From NCBI GenBank assembly GCA_037576195.1, contig CM075104.1, forward strand, positions 11,920,211 through 11,984,210: a DNA stretch of 64,000 bases. Direction: 5' to 3'. The stretch comes from Phytoseiulus persimilis (lineage: Eukaryota; Arthropoda; Arachnida; Mesostigmata; Phytoseiidae). Both the position numbers and the translations under genes were made by a program. Below the pieces are notes generated by a model. The model saw only the letters and a program-made list of their open reading frames with translations. It made no database searches and had not been told where the DNA came from. Positions 1 to 11,200 of this stretch are shown one piece after another (position 1 is the stretch's first letter; every line of letters starts with the position of its first letter).

Positions 1-1181
1 CGATATTCACGGAACATCAACTCGGAGCTGCGGATACAATTGTTGCCCTCCGTTTCCGTGAAGAGCGGTTGCTTGGATAATTTGCTTGGATCAACTGTCC
101 CCATCTAAAACTGAAACCGGCTCCAATGGCTTTCATATGTGTGACTTCAAATGGCAAATAAGTTCTGCAGTCTGCTCACCGGTCAGCCTCCAGAAATAAT
201 AAAGTTCATGAAGATTAAGGACTTCCCAAGCCTGCGGTAGATGTGAACTGTTCTCTATGCGCTCCTCAATTTGATCCTCTCCGATCAATTCATGAGAAGG
301 TAGACCTTTCGGCGGTTTCTCGAGCATGTCAATACGCATATCACTGTACGGATGACTCAGAAGTTCTTCCGAGGAAGGCCGTTGCTCCAGAGGCACTGTC
401 AGACATGCCTCGATTGCGTCTCGAACAAGCTCCGATAAGCAAAGATACTCGTAAACAAGTTTGTGCCGTTCCAAATACATATCACTGGCTTCTCGCTGGA
501 TGCGCACTTCAACACTAAAGCTATTTGCTCTTCGAGCTCGAAGTTGAAGAGTTCTTTCCTCAAAGCCAATTCGAGTAACACAATTCCGAGAGACCAAACG
601 TCCGTTTTAGGCGAATGCGGGCCCTTGCGATCCAACAGAACTTCTGGCGGCAGGTACTTGGGTAATCCGATAGGAAAAGGAACGCAAGCACCGTTCTCCG
701 TGATGAAGTAGGTTCCGTGGTTGGCGAGCTTGACATGAAGGGCGTCTGTAAGCAGAATGCTCTCCAGCGACACGGAGTGATGTACCAGGTTTTCCCGGTG
801 CAGGTAGGCCAGTGCGTGTAGACTCTCGTGGAAGATGCGACGTACCACCTCGAGATAATCCGAACGAGGTCCGTCGAAGTGCGCGAAGCTATTGATCTCT
901 GCGGTGGGACTCCTGTCGGATGACAGGAGCTTCTGACAGTTGCGTTCGTATGACTCACAGACGATCACCACTCGCTCATGCTTGCCCCTTTGCAGATCGA
1001 GATAGGTTGCAAGGCAGGGATGCGTAAGTTTCTTCAGTGATTGGAATCGGCCGAGTATTCTCACCGAGTTCGGTGTCAATGGCAGCCCGTTGTGCCCACA
1101 GGTGTTCCGGGCGTGCGGTGACGCTAGGAATGAGTGGACCGCGAATGTCAGGCCTGGGGAGGCGAGCGGTGTCGGATACAT
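1..1181 (-). CDS. TBCK: TBC domain-containing protein kinase-like protein (TBCK), N-terminal part
   Basis: TBCK is a pseudokinase/Rab-GAP-like protein (kinase-like, TBC and rhodanese domains) linked to endolysosomal and mTOR function. The start at 1181 gives a protein that closely follows vertebrate TBCK: the blocks CGHNGLPLTPNSVRILGRF and RGKHERVVIV are nearly identical to the human protein. The kinase-like fold is present (PPEVLLD, KTDVWSLGIVLLEL), but HRD is replaced by HHSVS and DFG by NHG, so it should be catalytically dead, as known for the family. Exon 1 spans 1181-180. A GTGAG donor at 179 and an acceptor before 94 give an 85-bp intron, and exon 2 runs off the window edge. The reading frame changes once near 470-520 (see findings). 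TBC and rhodanese domains would lie outside the window. TK starts divergently 919 bp away. Confidence 0.88.
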
Positions 1182-2099
1182 AGCCGGTCACCGCGCGCTA
1201 GGGGGGACATTCATTCCAGGCGATTCACACACACCCTCCGAGATGCGATAGATTCGACTTGTTTTGAGAGGAGCCCGCTACATAGAAGCTCACCGAGGGC
1301 AACGACTGTCCATAGAAGTTTGCCAGTCCATCAGCTGATCCCTACTCGACCGGTATCATGCATGAGCGAATCATCGATTTCGCTGACTTTCAACGCCCGC
1401 ACAGAACTCAGAATTCAAGAACGCAGTATTCCATTGGACCAGCGTCCGAAACTGTTCGAGGTGAACCACTTTTGCGGATACAACAGCGGATGCTGGTGAT
1501 AGTTCTTCCCAACCGGGTTCAAAAAGTGGCGCTCCGTGAACTCGTTGCTGAGACAGGCAAGGGAAAAATGCGCGCTTCGTTGATGACCGCGGATCGAGAC
1601 GCGGGAAATTCGTTGGTTCCTGACCAGGTGTTCCGTCGCCTTTCAAGGAGAAGGTGAGTCAAGCACGATTCATAACCTGTGTGACTCGGCGCCTGCTTGC
1701 ACATGCGAGCGATTCCGGAAATCTTTCCGACGTTAATGAGCGCTTGGTTTCGATAAGTGCTGCCAAAGCGCCGTACAGTCGGATGACGGAGTTCTTGTTT
1801 GGACATTTACCTCCAGCGCTCATAACTGGAAGAGATTAATTGAAAGTTGTGACACCGTTCATGTCGTTCACGGTTGTCATCGGAGTGGTCAGACTTTGAT
1901 CGTATTCACAGCGCGCTGATCGACGGGGGTCGGTCGGTGGCGAACATGTCAGACATGTCCTGTCGAGCCGATTCGTGCGAGATCGGAATCGCCGTAGGTG
2001 CGGAGCGGGGTGTCTCCGTCGTGTTCTTCGGATGCGGCGACTCGTTCCGCGATACTGAAAATTTTAGGCGGCTCTTTGACGATCCGATTGGTTTCTCAG
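1182..2099. promoter_or_regulatory. Shared upstream region of TBCK and TK
   Basis: About 0.9 kb lies between the divergent start codons of TBCK (minus) and thymidine kinase (plus). It should hold both promoters and 5' leaders. Several open frames cross it on both strands, but none shows a recognisable protein pattern. I see no clear TATA box and no repeat. Confidence 0.5.
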
Positions 2100-3406
2100 A
2101 TGCATATCTCGGGAGAATCAAACGGCAACAGCTCAATTTCTAACAGCGCACCTCACGATGGCCACATTCAGCTTATAGTCGGCCCCATGTTCTCCGGCAA
2201 AACGTGAGTGCCTATCGGATGGTCTGAAAATGATTCGATACTCTGCGGGCGGAATACGGTTGGCACAACCTAATCATCCAACGCGCTTTCTTCCTCTTCC
2301 AACCCTTAGGACAGAACTCATCCGTCGGATGCGCAGGTATGATGTCTCCAACCATCGGTGCTTCCTAATCAAGTATGCCAAGGACGATCGTTACGATAAG
2401 GACAATGTATCGACTCATGACCAGGCGAAGATGATAGCCTCAGTGTGCTTGAGGTTAGCTGATGTGGAGACCCAAGCGCAGAATTACGACGTCATCGGCG
2501 TCGACGAGGGTCAGTTCGTAAGTACATAAATAAGTGGGAATGCATCCCTCTCAACATCATCAGACAGGCGCAGAGGAGTTCCGAGGTAGGGGGCGGCAAG
2601 GCGGCTCCCCGGGTGGTCAAAGGAGAGGCTGACACACCTATGAGAACACGAAGACAAAACGAGAGGAATCGGACGGTATTGATATCATTCCGAACGCTTG
2701 CTGCTTCCTTGCCTCCGAAGTTTCTTTCGTTTCGAGTGAGCGATTGCGGACCTCGGTTTGGAATATCCGCGACAGAGATGTTTGGGGTCGATCCGCCAGA
2801 GCCCGAACCCTCGCAATACGATCGAAAGTGAGATGGTTTCCTCATCTCAGGTTCAAGAACTCGGGGCGGGGGTCGGAGGAGCCCTGCTTCCTGTTCTCGG
2901 AGCCAGTGGGTTCGAGGCGCCGGGAAGTTCGAGAATCACTGCGTTCCTGAGTGCAGTGAACGCTCAGTGATGCGACATGGGGCGGCGACGTTCCAAGTCA
3001 TCAAAGCTCATCGGCGCCATTCGAAAGTTTCCAGATGTGGTGTCGTTCTCGGAGAAGATGGCCAGCCTAGGCAAAGTGGTGATCGTGGCTGCTCTCGACG
3101 GAACTTACCAGCGGGAAGGCTTCCCAAACATTCTCAAACTACTTCCTCTCTCGGAATCGATCAATAAACTGATGGCTGTCTGTATGCTATGCTACAGAGA
3201 AGCTGCTTTCACGAAACGGATCGGAAGCGAAACCGAGGTAAGCTGCGAGAGCGAATCGCCACGAAGAGGCCTCAGCTGCCGGTCCTTCCATTGTAAACTC
3301 ATCTCTATATTTCCTCCAGGTGGAAATCATCGGGGGTGCCGACAAATACAAGGCAGTCTGCAGGAGGTGTTACAACTGTCCCGACTTGAAAGCCGATTCC
3401 ACCTGA
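2100..3406 (+). CDS. TK: Thymidine kinase (TK1-type, cytosolic)
   Basis: The enzyme phosphorylates thymidine to dTMP in the pyrimidine salvage pathway. Four exons, 2100-2203, 2310-2517, 3028-3237 and 3320-3403 plus the stop, join in phase into 202 residues, a normal length for the family. The P-loop GPMFSGKTT (residues 28-36) is split by intron 1. The Mg/ATP site DEGQF is at 100-104, the substrate-lasso region at 150-174, and the zinc-binding pairs are C156/C159 and C188/C191. Exon 3 (VIVAALDGTYQR) and exon 4 (VEIIGGADKY) match human TK1 almost residue for residue. Donors are GTGAG, GTAAG and GTAAG; intron 2 (510 bp) is the longest. The vertebrate C-terminal KEN-box tail is absent, so the protein ends 11 residues after the last zinc cysteine. 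The start chosen is the first ATG in the exon frame that gives the usual length; an upstream in-frame ATG at 1998 is less likely. Confidence 0.93.
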
Positions 3407-3667
3407 AGTGGGGAACCTGACCCGATCGTTGCCGGAGTATCGTCTGCTATTCGTGATACGCTCGTTTCTATATCATCGGCTTGGTGTAGGAACCCATGTT
3501 CTTTGTATATCTCTCTAACCGATGAACGGCGAAGCTTATCCAAGACACTTGAGGGTTGGCCGCAGTCGCCGAGTGGGCGAGATGAAACTTCATTGTAGAT
3601 ATATGGATGCCCTCCAACTAGTATTGTTGGTCGGCATGCGGTTTGTGTCCCGTTGAATCGGATGCTG

Positions 3668-3673
3668 AATAAA
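3668..3673 (+). terminator. Poly(A) signal of TK
   Basis: AATAAA lies 262 nt after the TK stop codon and is the first such hexamer on this strand. It sits 41 bp before the AATAAA of the opposite strand that would serve Abl. Confidence 0.6.
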
Positions 3674-3714
3674 AAGAAGAGCAACGAGTTCAATATAGAT
3701 ATATTTACGGTTCG

Positions 3715-3720
3715 TTTATT
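3715..3720 (-). terminator. Probable poly(A) signal of Abl
   Basis: TTTATT on the plus strand reads AATAAA on the minus strand. I see no better hexamer between it and the Abl stop at 5277, so the Abl 3' UTR would be about 1.55 kb and would fill the gap between Abl and TK. Confidence 0.45.
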
Positions 3721-5276
3721 GTTCGTTCACTTTGGTCAATCAGCCTCTAAATCATTCAAAAGATATTTGTGTATATACACCTAGCCTTCGATCTTTTTGA
3801 ATAATCCTCCATTTCTTAGTTCCGTCCGTGTGTTTGTTTATGACTCGACTTGAAATACCTAGTCAGACACTAATAGGTTCTCTTTACCCCTTCCCCGATT
3901 TGGAGACCCGAGTCCTGGGTCAAGTATACGTTGATGAAATGAAGCATTGAAATTATGGTTTCATTGGTGCTGCGCAACGCCAGAATGAGGTGCAGCGCAT
4001 TCGCAGAGACAGGAAAACGCAGATGAAGATATGGGACAAGTTGAAAAATATTGGAGCCACTGCAGTTCCTTTCTCCTCTGTACAGTCGACGGCTGCTTCC
4101 GTCAAAAGCGGAAGTCGGTTAAAGTAGATCCTTGACGCAGGGAGATTCGTGGCCGACGATGGATGGAAACGGACCGAAACATTCATATGATTCAAATTCT
4201 CAAAATATGAGAGACGGCTTAATCGGTGTCATAGGGTTAGAGATGATCCGTCGGTCGACGGAGTCGGTCGAGTCCTGTCAGACCAAGTCGCGGCCTCCGT
4301 CAATCACCATTGAACACCGTGGAAAAACTCGGGATCTCGATGAGTTTGTAGAAAGGAGATAATTTCCCGGTGATTCCCCTCGGACTTATTTCCACCGAGA
4401 ACAATCCGCTTGATACGGGTGACCGACGGGTTGAATCAGCGATCTGTTTATCTCTTCCGTGGAAGGAAGTAAGTGGGAAAACCGCCTCTGTAAAAAGATT
4501 CATCCCGAACGGGCTGATGAAACCATGTCCCGTGGGCTTCCGGATCGCCTAACGAACGATCCATTTCCGAACGTTTGGAAATATATATTACTACTCCATA
4601 GCCGATATTGACGAGTTCACTGGTTTCGTGTGTGACGTCACACTGTTCGGGCACGGAACGGCCCTTGAGCTGCCCTCCAGGGGCATTATCTACAACTGGA
4701 ATCTAGAAGACCACCGCCCAGTTGTCGACAACCTTTGGCGCCTGATGCGTTCGCGTTCGTAACCGAAATCTCCCCCTTCTCCATCCGAACCCAGGCCGAA
4801 GAGGAGCACAAGCAGAGACTGTTCGAAGAGCGGTCAGATTTCCAGGAGAACTCGCCTTCAGCGACGGGCAGTTTCGCTAGCTTGCATGGTCGCCTTCGGA
4901 GTTCGGACGACTGTGATTAAAGCTTGCCGGCTCGTCTAAGTGTTTGTCTGTTCCCCCTGCATGAGCTATCATCATGCTCGCGGGTCGACACACGGGCTAC
5001 AAACTATTTACAACATGCGACTAGAACGCCTGAACACCGTCACTACAGACGGGGCGAAGTTTGATTCTCGAAATTCACTACTCTCCATCTCAATGGAGTC
5101 TGTTCGCCCGAACGGAAAGAGGAAGCTTAAAAAATGATCCCGAGGGAAGAAACTACATCGTCACCTCAAAGTTTGCGTCTCGTTGCACCTCCGCCACGCC
5201 TGGCTGAGGATGATATTCGATGAGTGGATTGCTGGCCCGCTTTCTTGCTAGCCTTGTTAGCTCCTACGACGAGAGC
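3721..5276 (-). other. Abl 3' UTR / gap between TK and Abl
   Basis: This stretch between the two convergent genes is explained most simply as the long 3' UTR of Abl. It also carries plus-strand frames that look partly protein-coding (listed separately at 4604-4918). No repeat or RNA gene was seen. Confidence 0.4.
4604..4918 (+). other. Unassigned coding-like stretch
   Basis: After a possible splice acceptor (CTACTCCATAG, ending at 4601) the plus strand reads open with plausible protein composition (FVCDVTLFGHGTALELP, IIYNWNLEDHRPVVDN). It then needs a one-base change of frame near 4730 to continue as FVTEISPFSIRTQAEEE to a stop at 4918-4920. I do not recognise the protein. It lies antisense to the presumed Abl 3' UTR. 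It could be a decayed gene or element, or chance. Confidence 0.22.
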
Positions 5277-8200
5277 TCATCGCTGCACGAGGTTGACGAG
5301 ATCGCGTACGGTGTTGTGCAGATCATCGAGGGTTTTCGCCGTCTGGGTCACATTGTTGTTGGTAGTGCCGCGCAGAGAGTTTCCTTGAGTTTCCAGTCGG
5401 CTCATGAGCTCGCGGAATTTGAAGCGACCGGCGGGTGGAATCGTCTCCGCGTATGTCAAACAAGGTGTGTGCAGCAACTGGACCTGGAATTATAATTCGC
5501 GGCTTCAGCCGAGCGACAACAAGACTCACCGGGCTGAGCATTGGAGGATCACAGAATGCACCCCCCCCCCCCCTCCCCCAGTCCCACCGATTCCGCGTCC
5601 TCTGGGCACTGCGGTATTGCAACAAGTTACCTTATCGGATAGTTGTATGATGTGCGAGGACGTCACCGAGCTGGAGTTCTTGAGCGTGCCGATAGCCTGT
5701 GTGATAGCTGCAGACGTTTCAATGATGGACGCTTTCGTGTTGGCCACGCTGTCCCCAGAATTGTTAACCAGGGGCTTCGCTGATGGTAACGGCGGTTTAG
5801 GCGCCAACTTTTTCCCAGTCACGGAGCCGATGCCTAAAACTGTGATTAGCTGAATACCCATTCCGTGGATCCCAGTACGGATGATTGTACCGGAGCGCGA
5901 AAGATTCGTCGAGACGATCCGTTCCAATGCGAGCTACTCACCCATAGATTTGCTCTTGATGAGCGATGGCTTCGTGGGAATCACCGGCTTCTCGGTGCTG
6001 ACACCTCCGGGCTGATTCGGTCCCTCGGGCGTTCTTCCCTTGCCTTTGACATCGACGGATTTTGCCGTTTTCAACGAGTCGGGACGACCGTTGCCGATTC
6101 CCCCACCGCCACCTCCTCCTCCACCGATTTTTTGTTGACCTGGACTGATTTGGTTGGCTACTGGGTTCTGGGAATTGGGATTCATCGATTGGGAATTACT
6201 ACCTGTTCCCTCCCAGAGCTTCTTGAGGCTCGAGATACTCCCGGCGCTTTGGCGTTTCTCCTCTTCGCCGGAGGAATTGCCAGACGAAACCCTGCGTTCA
6301 ACTTCGCCGTTGCCGTTCCGTACAGCGAGTTTAGGTGATTTGTTCTCCTGTTGGAGTTTGCTGAGCAACGCACTTTCTGCGGACTTTTTGGCAGCCTTTG
6401 CCTTCAAGCTCTCAAAAAGCTCCGTAAAGAGCGGAGGGACTGTGGCACCTGCTTCGTCCATCTGCTTCTGCACCTGCGGATTCTGACCTCCCTTCCGTTC
6501 CTCAGATTTCTCTTTCCGATGTTTCTTCTCTTTCTTCTTCTTGTCCTTCGAGCTACTGTTGCTGCTGAGACTCACGCTGATACTGGTCTCTTCGCGCATC
6601 GAGTCCAAGTGGTCGACGCTTCCACTTTTGCGCGGCGGCAGGTCGCTCGACTTGGAAGGCGACTTTTTCATCGACCTTCTAAGGAAGCTTGCTGCGAACG
6701 ACGAGGCTCCGCTTGCGTCTTGCTCCGTCCTCGAGTCGCGTTTCCATTTTTGATTGAACTCTTCCGGGATGCCACCCTTATTGTGGGTGAGATCAGATTT
6801 CTGTCGCAGAAAGAATGGCGTCGATAAATTTTCATCATTGTGCTGCTGCTGCTGGTGATCGGTCTGAGTGGACGATGGGGCATGTTTTGAGACGGAATAA
6901 TGCACGAAGTCGCCACTTTTCGCGGGCACGGGGGGCGCATTCTGTATTCCCGTGTGCAGGCCGTGTTGGCGGAGAGATTCGAGATAGGCGCCGATACGGG
7001 CGTTCTTTGGCAAGGTACCATAACGGTTGATGGCCTGCTTGACATTCTGTACGTCCAAAGCCGCTATTTGCACCTGCTCATCATTGACCCTTCTTGGCGC
7101 AGCACTAAGCTTCAGGCCAAGCTGCTGCTGATGATGCTGTTGCTGCTGCTGATGCTGCGCACGCAACCGAACTGGTTCGTCCTCATCGTTTTCACAGACC
7201 TTCTCCAGGCTGCCGAGATTTTCAGTAGATGGTGTCGTTCCCTCGTCGGGCACACACGAACTATCTCTGAAAGAACTCGTGCGCTTCGGCGGAGCAGGAG
7301 CCTGCTTGGCCTTGTTCTTGCGCATCTGGACCCCTTTCGAGGGAGCATTGGCACTTGGTAACACAATTCCCATCTTCTGTATGGGGGACTCTTTCTTGGG
7401 AGTAGTGAGCACAACGGGTGCGGGAGGCGGGGGAACATCGTCCTCGTGACTTTGCTGATTCTCGAGCTGCCGTTCGACCTCTTCTTGGATGGACGAGTGC
7501 TGGAACATGTGCTCGAGCATTTCTAGAATCTCCCGGAAGCTCGGTCGGTCGCTAGCGTTCCACGACCAGCACTTCTGCATGAGGTCGTAAACACTCGAGG
7601 GACAGCCGGGGGGGCAGCCCATCCTGTATCCGGACTCGAGCATGCGGTAGACTTCGGAGAGGTCTACGCCCGGGTACGGCGACGAGCCATAGGTCGCTAT
7701 TTCCCAAAGCAGGATCCCGAACGCCCAGACGTCGCTTTTCGTCGAGAATTTGTTGAAGGCCAAACCTTCGGGTGCGGTCCATTTGATCGGGAATTTGGCA
7801 CCGGCGTGAGCCGTGTAAGTGTCGTCGTCCCGCATCAGCCTCGCGAGACCGAAGTCCGCGACTTTTATGAGATGGTTCTCTCCGACGAGACAGTTTCTGG
7901 CCGCCAGATCTCTATGGATGAAGTTCCTGCTCTCAAGGTAGGCCATGGCTGAGGCAACCTGGGTTGCCATGTGCATGAGAACGACGGCGTCGATGCTCTC
8001 GGGAGACGAGTTGCGCAGGTAATCTAGGAGGTTACCGTACGGCATGAATTCTGTGATTATGAAAAACGGAGGCTCTCGCGTGCAGACCCCGATGAGCTGC
8101 ACGAGGTTCGGGTGTCGCATCTCTTTCATAATAGTGGCTTCTTCCATGAAATCGTTCAGCGCCATTGTGTCCTCTTTGAGCGTCTTCACCGCGACGGTGA

Positions 8201-11200
8201 TGTTGTGCCTTTGCCAAGTGGCCTCGTAAACATCTCCGTACTGCCCACCTCCCAGTTTGTGTTTCATCACGATGTCTGTCCGGTCTATCTCCCACTCATC
8301 GGGCTCCGGGGACAATGCGAATACTGCAAGAAGGATACGTCCGTTTTGAATTTTCGAGAGGTTGCGGAAGTCCCGTCTCGGATGGAGACGGAATATCGAG
8401 GAAATCCCGCGAGGCAGGGAAAAGGGGACACCCCGCTATCCGGGGGGCTTCATGGATACTCAAGCTCGTAGGTTGAGGGGGCTGAAGACTGGAGGGAACA
8501 TGAGAGGGAGAGATGCGAAGCCCTTAATACAGCAACTCACCTGCAGGTTTGTTTCTCTTTGGTGCTGGGTACAGCAGTTGTGTGATGAGTCCATCGGCGT
8601 GAAGGGAATGGTGATGAACCAGCTCGGCTAGCGTATTAAAGCGACATTCCGACGTCACATACACTTTATTTTCATCTTCACTAAGGTTGATCCTGAACGG
8701 AGAAATCATCACATCAGGGATCGCGTTCGGATCGAAGCCTCATTCCAGCGAATCATTTCCTCATTCCAAAGCTGCAAGTGCTGCCTTGGCTCACCTGTAG
8801 TGGTAGACCCTGCCCTCAAACCGTAGCGAGATCGATCTTTGTCCCGGACTGGACTCGCTCTCTCGGACAAGGAAGCTGCCGTTGATTCCGGACGACAGAA
8901 GATACTCGGCTGCATTGCGCGATATTGGCCCGTGGTACCACGAGTGTTTCTCCAAGGAATTCGCCGGCGTGATGTAGTTGGCGGGAACCCAACCTACTTG
9001 TCCGCTTCGGGACTGTGCTTCACACCACTCGTTCGTCTTGTTGTACGAAAGCACTTTAATCTGGAACGTATCGAATTGTGTGACAAAAATCAGGGAGCGG
9101 GCTCGACCACTCGAAAGTGAAACTCGCCGGAAGTCTCGATGGTACTTTGACTGATTGGCGATAGACCTCACCTGATCGCCTTTCGCCAACGAGAGTTGAT
9201 TATCTCCCCCTGCCTGGAAATCATAGAGGGCCACGAAAACATCTGAATCAGCGGAACTCGTCGGGTCGTTGTCATCGAGCAGGTTTTCTTTTGATGTCCA
9301 AGATGGATTTGCTGTTGCCCATAGTTCATCAGGGATTGCACCGACGGGAGGAACATCGGGTAAAGGTCGATGCTGTAGACCTAATTGATCACAGAAAAAA
9401 TCTGAAACAGAAATGCTCGGGATCAGTATTGGAGTTCGATCCCGGAAGACCTACTCAACATAGTCTGCCCTCCTCCCCTTTTTCTACAGCGTCCCTGAAT
9501 CGTCCAACTGGAGATTGCGTGGACCGCCTTTAGTGATTCGCGTCCGGTTCGTTTTCGCGTTTGTTTGTCTCTTTCAGACCCGGGCAACAATGCGACATTT
9601 TCAGAAACGTTTCCGTACAAAGCTTCTTTCATCGAGCCAGTCGGAACATCAAGGGATCCTGGGCGTCAACCGAAGTAGCATCCCTCGTGGGGACCGATCA
9701 GAAAAATTTGGTCGTGGTAGAGTTCTGTCATTGCCCGGGTGAATGTTGGATGCTGCGACCATCATGTCCTTGTTCCCGAACGCCCACGAAGTCATTTGCG
9801 AACGCGGCCGGAGCTCCGACGCAAGATTTCTTCTTGCACTGAATTCGAAATCGAGCGAACCAGCTCAAGCGCTCACAACAGTAGACATGCAGTCTTTAAT
9901 TTTTCCCCATGCACGTCCGGGGCTTTCACGACGAACGGCCGCGTCAATGCGGCAGCGCTGCCCTAGTCCCACAAGGGCAAAAACACCATCTCGGTTAGCG
10001 ATTCGTGGCCACAGGCCTTGCTATTCTTCCGCGAGCGCAACACAAAACACATTGGCAGAAGGCACTGGTCGCTATTCGGAATTTCCAATATGACAGGTCT
10101 GCGGAAAGTGGCGTGAACAATTTCCCGCATCCAGTCGTCAACAATGTCATAAACGGCGTCGCGAACCCCACCCCAGTTTTGAACTGGTCGGCTCTGAAGT
10201 CCTCAACTGAGTCCATATCTATCTTGCGGATGGCTCCGACCGGCTCAACATAACTGCCGCGAGCTCTCATGAAAACCAACCAGAGGAGAGATAAGACAAC
10301 AAAGATACAGAGCAGCGGCAGCCAGGCAAACAGGCCGACACTTCAGTTAGGAGCAGCAATGTCGAAACGAGGGAGTCGTTCAAAAGTGCTTCGACGCATC
10401 GCAAGGCATCGCATATGACGATACGACATACGATTCCAGACGACGAGGAAGCCGCAAGAACTTCAGCCTTGATCGAGAATAGCTCTCGAAGCGTTTCCTC
10501 ACCGATCTCGAACTGGGATTCAAATATTGAGGAGCTGCGTGCAGACCTCTCCTACGTTCGAGGCGGGCCGCCCGCCGCCTTCTCGCAGTCGGCGGCGTGC
10601 AGGCAAGCACGCACTGCACTCACGTCCTCTACCGTTATTCTCCGCCATTATCGGATTTGAGTTTCTTCTCCCGGAGCAGCGCTCCCAGTAGATCCCGCAC
10701 GCTCGGAACCCTCCTCGGCGTACACGACATAATCAGGAAATACAGAGTAACCGCTTTTGCGACTGTTTGTCTTCGACTTATTTGTAAATCCTACAAGAGT
10801 CCAACCAGCTGAAACGATATCGTGACATCGAATCAATGCTGTTTACGAGATGCGGATGACTCGATGATTATACGTAATTACGGCCGGTCGCGATTGGCCA
10901 ACACTGCGGAAGGCTTTCGGATAGATGGGGATCAACGCTGATGCATTTAATCCGGTGAATGCTTCCTTTCGGTTTTGTGTTCCTCTCTCGTTCGCCTTTG
11001 TCATCAAACTCGACCGCCTGGGTTTTCTGCTGATGGAGAAAAAGAGAATTCCAACACAGATATGCAACATCCACACAACGACTCACAACTCGAGCGGCAC
11101 CAAACCTCGCTTTATCTGTTTCTGGGCTAGCTGGCTAGCGAGCGAACGACGGACCGACCGACAGACAGACAAACGACAAAGTGGAACGTCCGACGATCTT

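Noticed and set aside
240-245. Reading the D245 region SVWDLVAVL of presenilin as a lost YD motif (residue numbers)
   Set aside because: Tryptophan in this position also occurs in the fly protein as I remember it; the catalytic aspartate is intact.
243-711. Plus-strand open frames over TBCK
   Set aside because: They are shadows of the well-supported minus-strand TBCK exon.
6154-7361. Long plus-strand frames across the Abl tail
   Set aside because: Antisense shadows produced by the GC-rich, low-complexity Abl exon 5; no family signature.
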